Source: an uncultured Bacilli bacterium (GTDB lineage: Bacteria; Bacillota_I; Bacilli_A; RF39; UBA660). Taken from it: a stretch of 59,516 nucleotides of DNA. Positions 18,579 through 27,127 of the stretch are shown here, one piece after another. A model generated the notes under the pieces. That model saw nothing but the letters and a program-made list of their open reading frames with translations, was not told the DNA's origin and ran no database searches. The translations under genes and the position numbers were made by a program. Position 1 is the first letter of the stretch; each line of letters starts with the position of its first letter. The stretch spans positions 1-59,516 of the forward strand of contig CAKPNP010000003.1 in assembly GCA_934169415.1 (NCBI GenBank), given 5' to 3'.

Positions 18579-20054
18579 TTATAATACTATTGCAAATAAA
18601 TTTCCTGAACCCTTATTAACAAGTTTTGATAATGTTTGTTGTAATTTAAATCTTACATTATCTGGAGTTAATGAAATTTTAGCTTGTATACCTTCTTTTA
18701 CTATAACTTCTAAGCTTCTTCCAAAAATCTCACTCTTCCAAATACTTGCTGGATTTGTATCATAATCTTTCATTAAGAAATCTATTAATTCTTTACTTTG
18801 AATTTCACTACCAATAATTGGCTCGAATGTTGATTCTACATCTACTCTTATCATATGTATTGATGGAGCTACAGCTTTTAACTTAACTCCATAACGTGAA
18901 CCTTGTTTTATAATCTCAGGAGTTTCTAATTTCATATCAGAAAGTGTTGGACTGGCTACACCATAACCTGTTGTTTTAACCATTTTTAAAGCTGTTTTTA
19001 TTTGATCATATTCAACCTTAGCTTCATTATAACTTTGGAATAATGATAATAAATCAGCTTTATTTTTTATATCAACACCTATTATTTCTTTTAATACTTG
19101 ATTATATAATTCACCAGGAGAATTTAGTGTTATGGTAATAATACCAGTAGATGTATCAACGTTAGATAAATAAGCTTTACTTATATATTCACAGTTAACA
19201 AAATGACTAGTTACACTTTCTATATCTTTTATTTTAGAAACTTCTATTACACTTTCTTTAATTTTATCAATATATACTTTCTTTAACCAATGTGTAGATG
19301 ATAAACAAGCTATCCATTTTGGCATTTCAACACGTACCTCAACTACTGGGAATTCATATAATGCCTCTTTTAATATTGAATATATGTCTCTTTCACTCAT
19401 ATTTTCAACACTTATAGGAATAACTGGTACACCATAACTTTCCCTTAAATTATCAGCTAAATTTTCAGTTTCAGGTAGCATTGGATGAACTGAATTTAAT
19501 ATTACTATAAATGGTTTACCAATTTCTTTTAATTCACTTACAACACGAGTTTCTGCTTCTACATAACTTTCTCTTTTAATTTCTCCAATAGATCCATCTG
19601 TTGTAACAACTATACCTATACTAGAATGATCTTTAATAACCTTTTCTGTTCCTATTTCAGCTGCTTCTATAAATGGAATTTCTTCATCATACCAAGGTGT
19701 TTTAACTCTTCTTGGACCATTTTCATCCTCATATCCTTTTGCCTCTGGGATAACATATCCAACGCAATCAATTAATTTAACATTAGTATAAAAATCATCT
19801 ATTTTTATTTTAGCTGCATTGCTAGGTACAAACTTAGGTTCAGTTGTCATTATAGTTTTCCCTTGAGCAGATTGTGGTATTTCATCTAAACATCTTTTTC
19901 TTTCGTACTCATCTTCTATATTTGGAACAACTAAATTTTCTATAACTTTTTTAATAAAAGTAGATTTACCTGTTCTAACAGCTCCTACTACACCTAAATA
20001 AATTTCTCCCCCAGTTCTTTCGGTGATACTTTTTATTATTTCAATTTTTTCCAT
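18579..20054 (-). CDS. spoIVA: Stage IV sporulation protein A (spore coat basement ATPase)
   Basis: 491 residues, almost exactly the Bacillus length. The Walker A box GAVRTGKST has its lysine at residue 30, as in B. subtilis. Blocks such as DEIPQSAQGKTIMTTEPKFV, VKLIDCVGY, GPRRVKTPWYDEEIPFIEAA and SVHPMLPETENLA are those of SpoIVA. The protein polymerises with ATP hydrolysis on the mother-cell side of the forespore and forms the base of the coat and cortex. The C-terminal end is GSGNLFAIVL where Bacillus has a short hydrophobic tail that binds SpoVM. Its presence is strong evidence that the organism, or a recent ancestor, makes endospores. Confidence 0.95.
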   Translation of the reverse strand: MEKIEIIKSITERTGGEIYLGVVGAVRTGKSTFIKKVIENLVVPNIEDEYERKRCLDEIPQSAQGKTIMTTEPKFVPSNAAKIKIDDFYTNVKLIDCVGYVIPEAKGYEDENGPRRVKTPWYDEEIPFIEAAEIGTEKVIKDHSSIGIVVTTDGSIGEIKRESYVEAETRVVSELKEIGKPFIVILNSVHPMLPETENLADNLRESYGVPVIPISVENMSERDIYSILKEALYEFPVVEVRVEMPKWIACLSSTHWLKKVYIDKIKESVIEVSKIKDIESVTSHFVNCEYISKAYLSNVDTSTGIITITLNSPGELYNQVLKEIIGVDIKNKADLLSLFQSYNEAKVEYDQIKTALKMVKTTGYGVASPTLSDMKLETPEIIKQGSRYGVKLKAVAPSIHMIRVDVESTFEPIIGSEIQSKELIDFLMKDYDTNPASIWKSEIFGRSLEVIVKEGIQAKISLTPDNVRFKLQQTLSKLVNKGSGNLFAIVL

Positions 20055-20083
20055 TTTTTCCCTACTTTCTTAAATTCATTAAA

Positions 20084-20113
20084 AATATATGTATTAAAAA
20101 TTTAAGTTATACC
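20084..20113 (-). promoter_or_regulatory. Possible sigma-E promoter of spoIVA
   Basis: On the minus strand GGTATAAC (20106-20113), 14 bases and CATATATT (20084-20091) stand upstream of spoIVA. They resemble the known sigma-E pattern (ATA-type -35, CATA-type -10). The AT-rich background makes chance matches common. Confidence 0.35.
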
Positions 20114-20114
20114 A

Positions 20115-20139
20115 AAAAAACACTAATTAAGTGTTTTTT
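20115..20139 (-). terminator. Terminator between the small lipoprotein gene and spoIVA
   Basis: AAAAAACACT/AGTGTTTTTT, a 10-bp stem with a 5-base loop and T-tracts; it ends the transcript of the lipoprotein gene so that spoIVA is independently expressed. Confidence 0.85.
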
Positions 20140-20201
20140 CTTTCTTATTTAATCTACTGATTAAATATATTAAAATTTTTATACTAATTACTATAAATCT
20201 A

Positions 20202-20507
20202 TCAATTACCACAACTTAAAATTTTATCTTCTTTTGATTTAAATATTTTAAAACCATCTTCTTTTTCTAAATCAGATAGCGTTAGCAATTTCTTATCTAA
20301 TGCTTCTTTTATCGAAATTTCAGTTTTTTTAGTTTTATATGTTATTTTTGGACATGAACTATAAACTTCTGTCCCATCACTAAATTCATATATTTTTTTA
20401 TAACAATTAAGACATTCATTTGTATCAATCACTAATTCATATTCTTTATACTTAGAACATCCGCTTAATAAGAATACTACTAAAAATAATAATAAAAACT
20501 TTTTCAT
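20202..20507 (-). CDS. Small cysteine-containing lipoprotein, unknown function
   Basis: 101 residues. A Lys-rich start, a hydrophobic core and the lipobox LSGC (Cys19) mark a lipoprotein anchored outside the membrane. The mature part has a CxxC pair (NECLNCYKK), a further Cys in SSCPK and one near the C-terminal end (LSCGN), which could form disulfides or bind metal. No family is recognised. AAATTTCCTCC upstream gives a good ribosome site (GGAGGAAATTT on the coding strand). It follows the transglutaminase-like genes by about 25 bp. Confidence 0.7.
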   Translation of the reverse strand: MKKFLLLFLVVFLLSGCSKYKEYELVIDTNECLNCYKKIYEFSDGTEVYSSCPKITYKTKKTEISIKEALDKKLLTLSDLEKEDGFKIFKSKEDKILSCGN

Positions 20508-20532
20508 AAATTTCCTCCAATTATTAATGTAA

Positions 20533-21510
20533 CTAAATTACTTTGGCATTTTCTTGTTTATATTTTTTTAAATACAATTGTTCTCTTTTTAATCTGATAT
20601 TATCTTTTTTTGAATTATCATATAATTTAAATTTTTCTATAAAAGTTGTACCAATAATAACTTTATCTCCTTCAACTCCATAACCTATTTGAGATAATTT
20701 TATTAAATCTTCACTTTTAGCTAATCTTATTCCAACGTGGGGAACGAAAATATAATATTCTATTTTACTTTCACTTATTACAGTTATACATTTTAAAGAA
20801 TTAACATTTAAATCAGTATTAGTTCTACTTAATGTAGCAAATCTTATATTTCCTATGTCCTCACCTAAACAATAAGTTAATATATTTCTTATATAATCAC
20901 TACCATCAAAAAAACCATAACAACTAAAATTAACTCTTAAAAATACTTTCTTAACTTTATCGAATATATCATTAATAGAAGATAATTCTAGTTTTAGGTT
21001 ATCTAGTCTTTCACTTTCTTCAATTCTTTTTTTACTATATCCCAACAATTCATCTACTTTTTCTACTAATATATCAAATTCTATTTTGTTAATACTTTTA
21101 CTTTCAGATTCTATCAACGTAAAATTTCTCGTTTTTTTATTTTGTTTTATTCTTGATAAATCCATAGAAAATCCTTCTATAGCATCTGCATATATAGTAA
21201 TAGAATCTAATAATATATTTACACTTGCATGGCCAAAAGGATTTACATTTTTAAATGCTTTAATATTAACTAATTCTAACAATTCAACATATATATCTGC
21301 CCAATTATTGCAAGTTACAGATATGCTATTCATTTTTGTTATTTTATATTTTTTATTATAATTTGAATCATAATGCTTTTTCTCTGTATTTCTCATAGTA
21401 CTTTCATCAAATTCTAATATTTTCCCGAGTTCAATATAAATATACCTAGATTTTTCCAAATCAGTTAAATTACTTGGCATATTATCTATTATTTTTACAA
21501 CCAAATTCAT
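20533..21510 (-). CDS. Transglutaminase-like protein, copy 2 of a tandem pair
   Basis: 325 residues from the ATG at 21510. The core NSISVTCNNWADIYVELLEL, then FGHASVNILL and TIYADAIEG, keeps a papain/transglutaminase-like Cys67-His94-Asp109 order. The preceding SRYIYIELGKILEFD block is shared almost exactly with the next gene upstream, and both end in a lysine-rich FKLYDNSKKDNIRLKREQL-type tail. The two are thus tandem paralogues, diverged over most of their length. No signal peptide is present. A cross-linking or peptidase role is inferred from the triad; location between spoIVA and spoVIF raises the possibility of a spore role. Confidence 0.65.
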   Translation of the reverse strand: MNLVVKIIDNMPSNLTDLEKSRYIYIELGKILEFDESTMRNTEKKHYDSNYNKKYKITKMNSISVTCNNWADIYVELLELVNIKAFKNVNPFGHASVNILLDSITIYADAIEGFSMDLSRIKQNKKTRNFTLIESESKSINKIEFDILVEKVDELLGYSKKRIEESERLDNLKLELSSINDIFDKVKKVFLRVNFSCYGFFDGSDYIRNILTYCLGEDIGNIRFATLSRTNTDLNVNSLKCITVISESKIEYYIFVPHVGIRLAKSEDLIKLSQIGYGVEGDKVIIGTTFIEKFKLYDNSKKDNIRLKREQLYLKKYKQENAKVI

Positions 21511-21552
21511 ACAACTTACTACCACCAAGCAAATTATAGCATAAATATAATA

Positions 21553-21578
21553 AAAAAAATAGACATTACATCTATTTT
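21553..21578 (-). terminator. Terminator between the two transglutaminase-like genes
   Basis: AAAATAGA/TCTATTTT stem with T-run on the minus strand, overlapping the stop of the upstream paralogue. Confidence 0.75.
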
Positions 21579-22534
21579 AAAAACTTAAACTCTTCTTTAT
21601 AATATTCAGTAAATAAATTTTCTTTTTTTAATCTTAATTTATCTTTTTTAGAAAAATCGTATATCTTAAACCTAGTTAAAAATTCATCATCTACCATAAT
21701 AGAACTAGTTACACCAAATCCTACCTTAACTAACTTTTTAAAATCATTAAAATTAATAAGTTCTATATTTTTTTTTGGATAATATATATAATAATTACCT
21801 TCTATAACAAAACATCTTATTATTGTAACATCTAAATTAAGCTCTGTTTTACTCATATTAAATGTCATCACATTATTAATACCAACAAGATCAAATACAT
21901 ATCTAATATATTCTTTACCTTCATAAAAACCAAAATCACTCAAATCTATATGTGCGAAAATATAGTTAACTTTAGCTATAGTATCAGGTAAATTTGAAAC
22001 CTCATTTTTTAGATTAATTAAAGCATCATGAGCATTTTCTCGTTCCAATTTATATCCCAATTTTTCATCTATTGAATCTATCTTATCAAAAAAGTCTTTA
22101 TCATAAGTAGATAATTTTAGGTAATCGTTTTTATTAGGATCTAATGGTGCGAAATTAATTGGCTTTATACCACTTTTAATACGAGCTAAATCTGAAGCTG
22201 CTCCAAGTGTTGCATCTGCATATATTTTTTTATCTAATTCAATTACTACCCAAGCATGAGATTTATGTTCAGAATGTTTTAAAGCTTTTATTCCTACTTT
22301 GTTTAATAATTTTATATATATATCACACCAATTAGTACAAGTTACTTTATTACTACAATTATTTATATTAATATTTTTATAATAATGGTTTTTATAATAA
22401 TATTTACTATTAGAATTAAACATAGTTGTTGTATCAAATTCAAGTATCTTTCCAAGTTCTATATAAATATATCTAGATTTTTCTAAATCATCTAAATTAT
22501 CAGGCATATTTGATATAATCTGTTCTAAAGACAT
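21572..22534 (-). CDS. Transglutaminase-like protein, copy 1 of a tandem pair
   Basis: 320 residues. The triad is better kept than in its paralogue: Cys66 in VTCTNWCDIYIKLLNKVGIK, His93 in SHAWVVIEL (the family's HAW box) and Asp107 in YADAT. The N-terminal block DLEKSRYIYIELGKILEFD is shared with the neighbouring copy. The last 180 residues have no known match to me. No signal peptide or membrane helix is seen. GGTGAT precedes the ATG. It lies downstream of spoVIF, separated by 38 bp, and could be cotranscribed with it. Function: predicted cysteine transferase or protease; target unknown. Confidence 0.7.
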   Translation of the reverse strand: MSLEQIISNMPDNLDDLEKSRYIYIELGKILEFDTTTMFNSNSKYYYKNHYYKNININNCSNKVTCTNWCDIYIKLLNKVGIKALKHSEHKSHAWVVIELDKKIYADATLGAASDLARIKSGIKPINFAPLDPNKNDYLKLSTYDKDFFDKIDSIDEKLGYKLERENAHDALINLKNEVSNLPDTIAKVNYIFAHIDLSDFGFYEGKEYIRYVFDLVGINNVMTFNMSKTELNLDVTIIRCFVIEGNYYIYYPKKNIELINFNDFKKLVKVGFGVTSSIMVDDEFLTRFKIYDFSKKDKLRLKKENLFTEYYKEEFKFLK

Positions 22535-22572
22535 AATATCACCAAATAAATTATATCAAAATACGAAATATA

Positions 22573-22818
22573 TTAAAACATTTTATCTATATTTTTAGGA
22601 ACTTTATCATTTTTTACAGCTTCTATTATTTTATCTTCTTTTTCCTTAGAAATTTCTCTTCCTGTCATAGTAGATAAACTTTTAATAACCTCTCTTAAAG
22701 TATTTTCATCTTTTAAATCATTTTTTTGTAATTTATCAGCCAAAGACATAATAGTCTCTTTATTAACATTAGTTTTCTTTTCTATTTTATTAAATAAACT
22801 ATCAGAAAAATTAAACAT
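22573..22818 (-). CDS. spoVIF: Sporulation protein SpoVIF (stage VI, YjcC-like)
   Basis: 81 residues. The order NKIEKKTNVNKETIMSLADK, then LKDENTLREVIKSLS, then GREISKEKEDKIIEAVKNDK, is the SpoVIF pattern (IEKKTGV, DE-T-R-I, K-EDKIVE). In B. subtilis SpoVIF acts late in sporulation in the mother cell, controlled by sigma-K, and is needed for GerE-dependent coat protein assembly. It is a small cytosolic helical protein. The recognition rests on remembered family sequences. It is divergent from the gene at 22899. Confidence 0.8.
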   Translation of the reverse strand: MFNFSDSLFNKIEKKTNVNKETIMSLADKLQKNDLKDENTLREVIKSLSTMTGREISKEKEDKIIEAVKNDKVPKNIDKMF

Positions 22819-22863
22819 ATAACACCTCTAATAAATTATATGTAAGTATATTATTTTTGCCAC

Positions 22864-22891
22864 TTGAATATTTTTTTAAAGGTGATATACT
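22864..22891 (+). promoter_or_regulatory. Promoter of the 22899 gene with overlapping ribosome site
   Basis: TTGAAT (22864-22869), 16 bp and TATACT (22886-22891). The ATG follows 7 bases later, so a leaderless transcript is possible; GGTGAT at 22881 lies inside the promoter and 12 bases before the ATG. Confidence 0.5.
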
Positions 22892-22898
22892 AATAAAT

Positions 22899-23189
22899 AT
22901 GAAAAAAGAAGTAATTAAACATGACATTATTATATTTGAAAAATTAAAAAATGAGAATTTTAGAAGTATTATTTTTTATGCTAATGAAGTATGTAGAGTA
23001 TTAAAAATTAATGATGAGATAACATATATAAAATATCAGATATATTTTGATAAATTAAAAGAAGTAACATACGATGACATCACTTCTTATAATAGACTAT
23101 TAAATATTAGTTATTATAATACTATAGAAAAACTTGTATTAGAATTAAGGAGTAAAAGTAAAATAATAACTTTCCCTAAGCTTAATTAA
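22899..23189 (+). CDS. Hypothetical protein (96 aa)
   Basis: A small soluble protein with alternating charged and hydrophobic residues (KKEVIKHDIIIFEKLKNENF) and no recognised domain. Start ATG 22899 is preferred to the upstream in-frame codon, as a promoter runs through the latter. It ends convergently with the glycosyltransferase gene, with an 8-bp 3' overlap. Confidence 0.5.
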   Translation: MKKEVIKHDIIIFEKLKNENFRSIIFYANEVCRVLKINDEITYIKYQIYFDKLKEVTYDDITSYNRLLNISYYNTIEKLVLELRSKSKIITFPKLN

Positions 23190-24171
23190 ATTTATATACT
23201 TTATTTACTAATCTATAAGATGGTATTAATATAAATTTAGGTAATCTTGTAAGAGTTGCAATAGAATTATTTTTTATCTTTTTATAAAGTCTAAAATTAG
23301 ACTTTTTTAAATATTCAAATAATTCATTTTTTAATTTATCATTATTTGATAATACACATAATATCAAACATATAGCATACATCATAGATAAATAATGTAT
23401 TAGATATCTAGATAATTTTTTATCATCAAAGCTGTATGGGTCAAAGTACTTAGTCATTTCTTTTGTAACAAATATTTGTTGATCTATTCTTTTTACCATA
23501 ACTTTTTCATTTACAGATTGATCATTTCGTCCTATAAAGTATCTATAAAAATCTATATCCATGTAATACATTGTTTTTACATATGGAAGTGGATAATATA
23601 CAAATATATTATCTACATAAAAAGTATGTTTAGGTAGTACTACACCACATCTTTTTAAAACATCTAATTTATAAACTACTGAATGCATTAAAATATTTTG
23701 ATCTAATCTAAATTTTTTAGTATCTTTCCATGTAAATACTTTATTTTTAGGTAGTACACTTCTATAATTTATAACCTTGGTATTACCCTCTTTTTCATAA
23801 ACATAATTAACTAATATCATATCCACAGTATTTTTATCGTTAATCATAGTTTTAATCTGATCAATTAGTTTTATTAAAGATTCTTTATCAACCCAATCAT
23901 CAGAGTCTACTACTTTAAAATATAGCCCTTCAGCATATTTTATACCTTGGTTAACACCTTCACCATGACCACCATTTTCTTGATTAATAACCTTTATAAT
24001 ATCTGGATATTTTTTCTTATAAGCTTCAGCTATTTTTTTTGTATCATCTTTTGATCCATCATTTATTATTATTATTTCTATATCTGATGATGCACTAAGT
24101 AAGGTATCAATGCAATGAGACATATAATCCTGTGAATTATAACATGGAACAGCAAATGTTATTAATTTCAT
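23182..24171 (-). CDS. Family 2 glycosyltransferase
   Basis: 329 residues, GT-A fold. The N-terminal LITFAVPCYNSQDYMSHCID, IIIINDGSKDDT, NGGHGEGVNQGI and FKVVDSDDWVD (metal-binding DxD) are classical GT2 motifs. The last third has weak hydrophobicity near residues 255-275 and may touch the membrane. It is likely to transfer a sugar from a nucleotide donor to an envelope polysaccharide or lipid; the acceptor is unknown. It lies alone, with GGTGAT before the ATG. Confidence 0.88.
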   Translation of the reverse strand: MKLITFAVPCYNSQDYMSHCIDTLLSASSDIEIIIINDGSKDDTKKIAEAYKKKYPDIIKVINQENGGHGEGVNQGIKYAEGLYFKVVDSDDWVDKESLIKLIDQIKTMINDKNTVDMILVNYVYEKEGNTKVINYRSVLPKNKVFTWKDTKKFRLDQNILMHSVVYKLDVLKRCGVVLPKHTFYVDNIFVYYPLPYVKTMYYMDIDFYRYFIGRNDQSVNEKVMVKRIDQQIFVTKEMTKYFDPYSFDDKKLSRYLIHYLSMMYAICLILCVLSNNDKLKNELFEYLKKSNFRLYKKIKNNSIATLTRLPKFILIPSYRLVNKVYKFN

Positions 24172-24211
24172 ACTATCACCTTTTTAATTATATCATTTTT
24201 AAAACAAAAAT

Positions 24212-24243
24212 AAAACTCTAATTAGAATTTTCATTAGAGTTTT
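24212..24243 (-). terminator. Terminator of the ysxC-Der region
   Basis: A perfect 11-bp stem AAAACTCTAAT/ATTAGAGTTTT with a 10-base loop followed by T-rich sequence on the minus strand; it overlaps the stop of the small membrane protein gene. Confidence 0.85.
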
Positions 24244-24652
24244 CTACACTAGATTTAATATTTTTAATAGTACCATATATACCTAAAACAGTAAATAACA
24301 GTGAAAATATATAGTCTTTAATTATATTAGTTTTAAATTCAGAAATTGAATATAGAAGTTTTAATGTTTCTATATTAGCAGTTAAATTTTCCTTTAATAA
24401 TAAAAGTAAAGGTATAATAACTAAAGTTACTAGTGTTATTACTAATACAGATATTACAGATATAATAATTGGTATTTTTTTATCTACCTTACCTTTAAAT
24501 AATTTATAGCCATAAAAAGCACCAAGTGCTATAGGTATAGCAAGTAGGCTCCATAACATATCTAAATATACATAAAATATAATCCATGGAAGGGATGCTA
24601 TTAATCCACCTACTATAGCTCCTAGTATTCCAGTTATATAATTATTTTTCAT
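24218..24652 (-). CDS. Small integral membrane protein, unknown
   Basis: 144 residues with four hydrophobic segments (about 7-30, 33-50, 62-88, 113-130), and a Lys/Asn-rich C-terminal end. The glycine-rich first segment GILGAIVGGLIASLPWIIFY is unlike any family I can name. The ATG overlaps the end of der by 11 bp, so it is translated with it. Confidence 0.65.
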   Translation of the reverse strand: MKNNYITGILGAIVGGLIASLPWIIFYVYLDMLWSLLAIPIALGAFYGYKLFKGKVDKKIPIIISVISVLVITLVTLVIIPLLLLLKENLTANIETLKLLYSISEFKTNIIKDYIFSLLFTVLGIYGTIKNIKSSVENSNENSN

Positions 24653-25961
24653 CTTGTTCTCCTTTATTTTTAAATTGAAGTACTATAGGCGTACCAGTAA
24701 AATCAAATGATTCTCTTATTTTATTTTCTAAGTACCTTTCATAAGAAAAATGAACTAATCCTTTACTATTTACTTGAATATTAAATGTTGGAGGACAAGT
24801 GCTAACTTGTGAAGTAAAGTATATTTTTAATCTTTTACCCTTATATGATGGTGGTAAATTAAGCATGTATGCATCTTTAATTACATCATTAATTTGATTA
24901 GTAGGAATCTCTTTATTAGAATTTTCATAACATTTAATTATTTCTGGTATTAAAGTATGTATTCTTTTTTTAGTTAATGCTGATAAAAATACAATAGGAG
25001 CATAAGGCATAAACTGAAAATTAGCTCTTATATCTTTAATGAATTTTTTCATCTCTTCATCCTTAGATTCTACAGTATCCCATTTATTTACAGTTATTAT
25101 AACTGGTTTACCTGCTTCTATAGCATATCCTGCTATATGTTTATCATGTTCAATTATTCCATCTACTGCAGAAATCACAAGAACACATACATCACTTCTA
25201 TCTATAGCTTTTAAACTTCTAAGTAAACTATATTTTTCGACACTTTCATAAACTTTACCCTTTTTTCTCATACCAGCTGTATCAATAACAGTTAAATTTT
25301 GTCCATGATATGTAAAAGGCGTGTCTATAGCATCTCTAGTAGTTCCTGATATATCACTTACTATTACACGTTCTTCATTTAGTAAAGCATTTACTAAACT
25401 ACTTTTACCTACGTTAGGTCGTCCTATTATACTAAATTTAATAGAATCATCCTCTTTTTCTTCACCTGGATTAAAATTCTTAGTAATATTTTCTAATAAT
25501 TCATATATTCCATCATTTTGTTCAGCACTTATATTAATATAATTATCAAAACCTAATTCATAAAAGTCATACATGTTATCACGAGCTAATTTACTATCAA
25601 TTTTATTTATAGCAACTATTACCTCTTTATTTGATTTTAAAAGCATATCCCTAACTACAAAATCATTAGTAGTTAATCCTTCTTTTCCATCTACTACAAA
25701 AACTATTACATCAGCTTCATCTATAGCAATAGAAGCTTGAACTTTTATTTCATCATTAAATTTATCATTACCAATATCTATTCCACCAGTATCTATAAGT
25801 AAAAATGAACAATCATTAAAAGATACTGTTTTATATATTCTATCGCGAGTAATACCTGGAGTATCTTCTATAATAGCTACTTTACTTCCTACTAATTTAT
25901 TAAAAAGAGTTGACTTACCTACGTTAGGTCGTCCTACTAATGCCACAACTTTCTTTTTCAT
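24642..25961 (-). CDS. der: Ribosome-assembly GTPase Der (EngA)
   Basis: 439 residues with two tandem G domains and a C-terminal KH-like domain. The first G1 box is GRPNVGKST at residues 10-18, with DTPGITRDR and NKID. The second is GRPNVGKSS near residue 180, with DTAGMRKKGK and NKWD. The end carries the PPSYKGKRLKIYF and SRLVHFSYERYLENKIRE-like segment of the KH domain. Der is essential for 50S subunit maturation. Its start lies inside the last 38 bp of the upstream gene, and AAGGTGG precedes the ATG. Confidence 0.95.
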   Translation of the reverse strand: MKKKVVALVGRPNVGKSTLFNKLVGSKVAIIEDTPGITRDRIYKTVSFNDCSFLLIDTGGIDIGNDKFNDEIKVQASIAIDEADVIVFVVDGKEGLTTNDFVVRDMLLKSNKEVIVAINKIDSKLARDNMYDFYELGFDNYINISAEQNDGIYELLENITKNFNPGEEKEDDSIKFSIIGRPNVGKSSLVNALLNEERVIVSDISGTTRDAIDTPFTYHGQNLTVIDTAGMRKKGKVYESVEKYSLLRSLKAIDRSDVCVLVISAVDGIIEHDKHIAGYAIEAGKPVIITVNKWDTVESKDEEMKKFIKDIRANFQFMPYAPIVFLSALTKKRIHTLIPEIIKCYENSNKEIPTNQINDVIKDAYMLNLPPSYKGKRLKIYFTSQVSTCPPTFNIQVNSKGLVHFSYERYLENKIRESFDFTGTPIVLQFKNKGEQDEK

Positions 25962-26418
25962 AATCCACCTTCTTACTATGTTTTAAAACTTCCAACACAC
26001 TTTCGCCGTATATTATATCACTTATTTCAAGTAATTCTATATATTTTTTATAATTAATATCATTTTTTATTTTTAGATAAATATTACTACCATTTTTATA
26101 TAAATCACAATTTTTTAAAATTTCTTCATCTAAATATAAATAATCTATTTTGTAAAGAAAATAATCTATTTTAAATATATTAGCCCTCATATCAACTAAA
26201 TCAAAATAAAAGTTATCTTCACTAATAAATTCTAATATCAAGCCATAATTAATATCTTTATAAACATTAACAGAATTATATAAATATTCTTCATAATCAT
26301 CTTGTATTTTAGAAATAATATCCATAAAAAATGAATCTAAATCTAAATTATCTAGATTATAATAAGTATTATTATTTAAATAAACGATTATTCTATCGTC
26401 ACTTACAATAGTTTTCAT
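25924..26418 (-). CDS. Hypothetical protein (164 aa) coupled to der
   Basis: No family is recognised. The product is soluble, very rich in Tyr, Asp and Ile (YLNNNTYYNLDNLDLDSFFM), with no membrane helix. Patterns of aromatic residues spaced by acid pairs suggest a small alpha/beta fold. AGGTGG precedes the ATG. The 38-bp overlap with der shows translational coupling, and it lies between two ribosome-assembly GTPase genes, so a role near ribosome assembly or growth is conceivable but not supported by motif. Confidence 0.65.
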   Translation of the reverse strand: MKTIVSDDRIIVYLNNNTYYNLDNLDLDSFFMDIISKIQDDYEEYLYNSVNVYKDINYGLILEFISEDNFYFDLVDMRANIFKIDYFLYKIDYLYLDEEILKNCDLYKNGSNIYLKIKNDINYKKYIELLEISDIIYGESVLEVLKHSKKVDYEKESCGISRTT

Positions 26419-26461
26419 AAACCACCTATAATAGTCTATGAATAATATTTAAAAGTGATTA

Positions 26462-27043
26462 TTAAATCGTTCTTTCTATTTTTTGTTGTACTTCATCCTT
26501 ACCTATTTTTGTAATATTACTAAACATTACAAATTCATCACCAACTACTAAATTTAAATCATTTAATAATAAATTTCTTTGTTGTTGATGCTTTGTTATA
26601 CCTATTTTATCTACTTTAGTAGCAACTATTGTAACAGGTAATTTATAGTATTTTAAAAAATTATACATCATAATGTCATCATTAGATAATCTATGTCTAA
26701 AGTCGACTAACATAAATACTTGTTTCAAATTCTTTCTATTAGTTAAATAATCTTCCATCATAAGACCAAACTTTTTTTGTTTATCTTTATTTACTTTAGC
26801 ATACCCATATCCTGGTGCATCAACTAAATAAAATTCATCATTTACCAAATAAAAATTGATAGTTTGTGTTTTACCTGGAGTAGCTGATGTACGAGCAAAA
26901 TTTTTTCTATTTATTATTGTATTAATAAAACTACTTTTACCTACATTTGATCTACCAACTAATAAAAATTCAGGTTTTTCATCAGTTGGATATTGACTTC
27001 TTCTTACTGCTGTAACAGCTAATGAAACTGAATTAATTTTCAT
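26462..27043 (-). CDS. ysxC: Ribosome biogenesis GTPase YsxC (EngB/YihA)
   Basis: 193 residues. G1 is GRSNVGKSS near residue 30, then the switch TPGKTQTINFY, G3 VDAPGYGYAKV and G4 ATKVDK, all typical of YsxC/EngB. The protein assists late 50S assembly. Two ATGs are adjacent (27046 and 27043); the second is spaced better from GAGGTGAT. It heads the stretch ysxC, unknown gene, der, small membrane gene, all in the same direction with short gaps. Confidence 0.93.
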   Translation of the reverse strand: MKINSVSLAVTAVRRSQYPTDEKPEFLLVGRSNVGKSSFINTIINRKNFARTSATPGKTQTINFYLVNDEFYLVDAPGYGYAKVNKDKQKKFGLMMEDYLTNRKNLKQVFMLVDFRHRLSNDDIMMYNFLKYYKLPVTIVATKVDKIGITKHQQQRNLLLNDLNLVVGDEFVMFSNITKIGKDEVQQKIERTI

Positions 27044-27127
27044 CATATCACCTCTTAAGTTACCTAATTATATCATTATATTACTTGTTTTGTCAAAAAT
27101 AAATATTAGTTTTCATATGATGTATTG

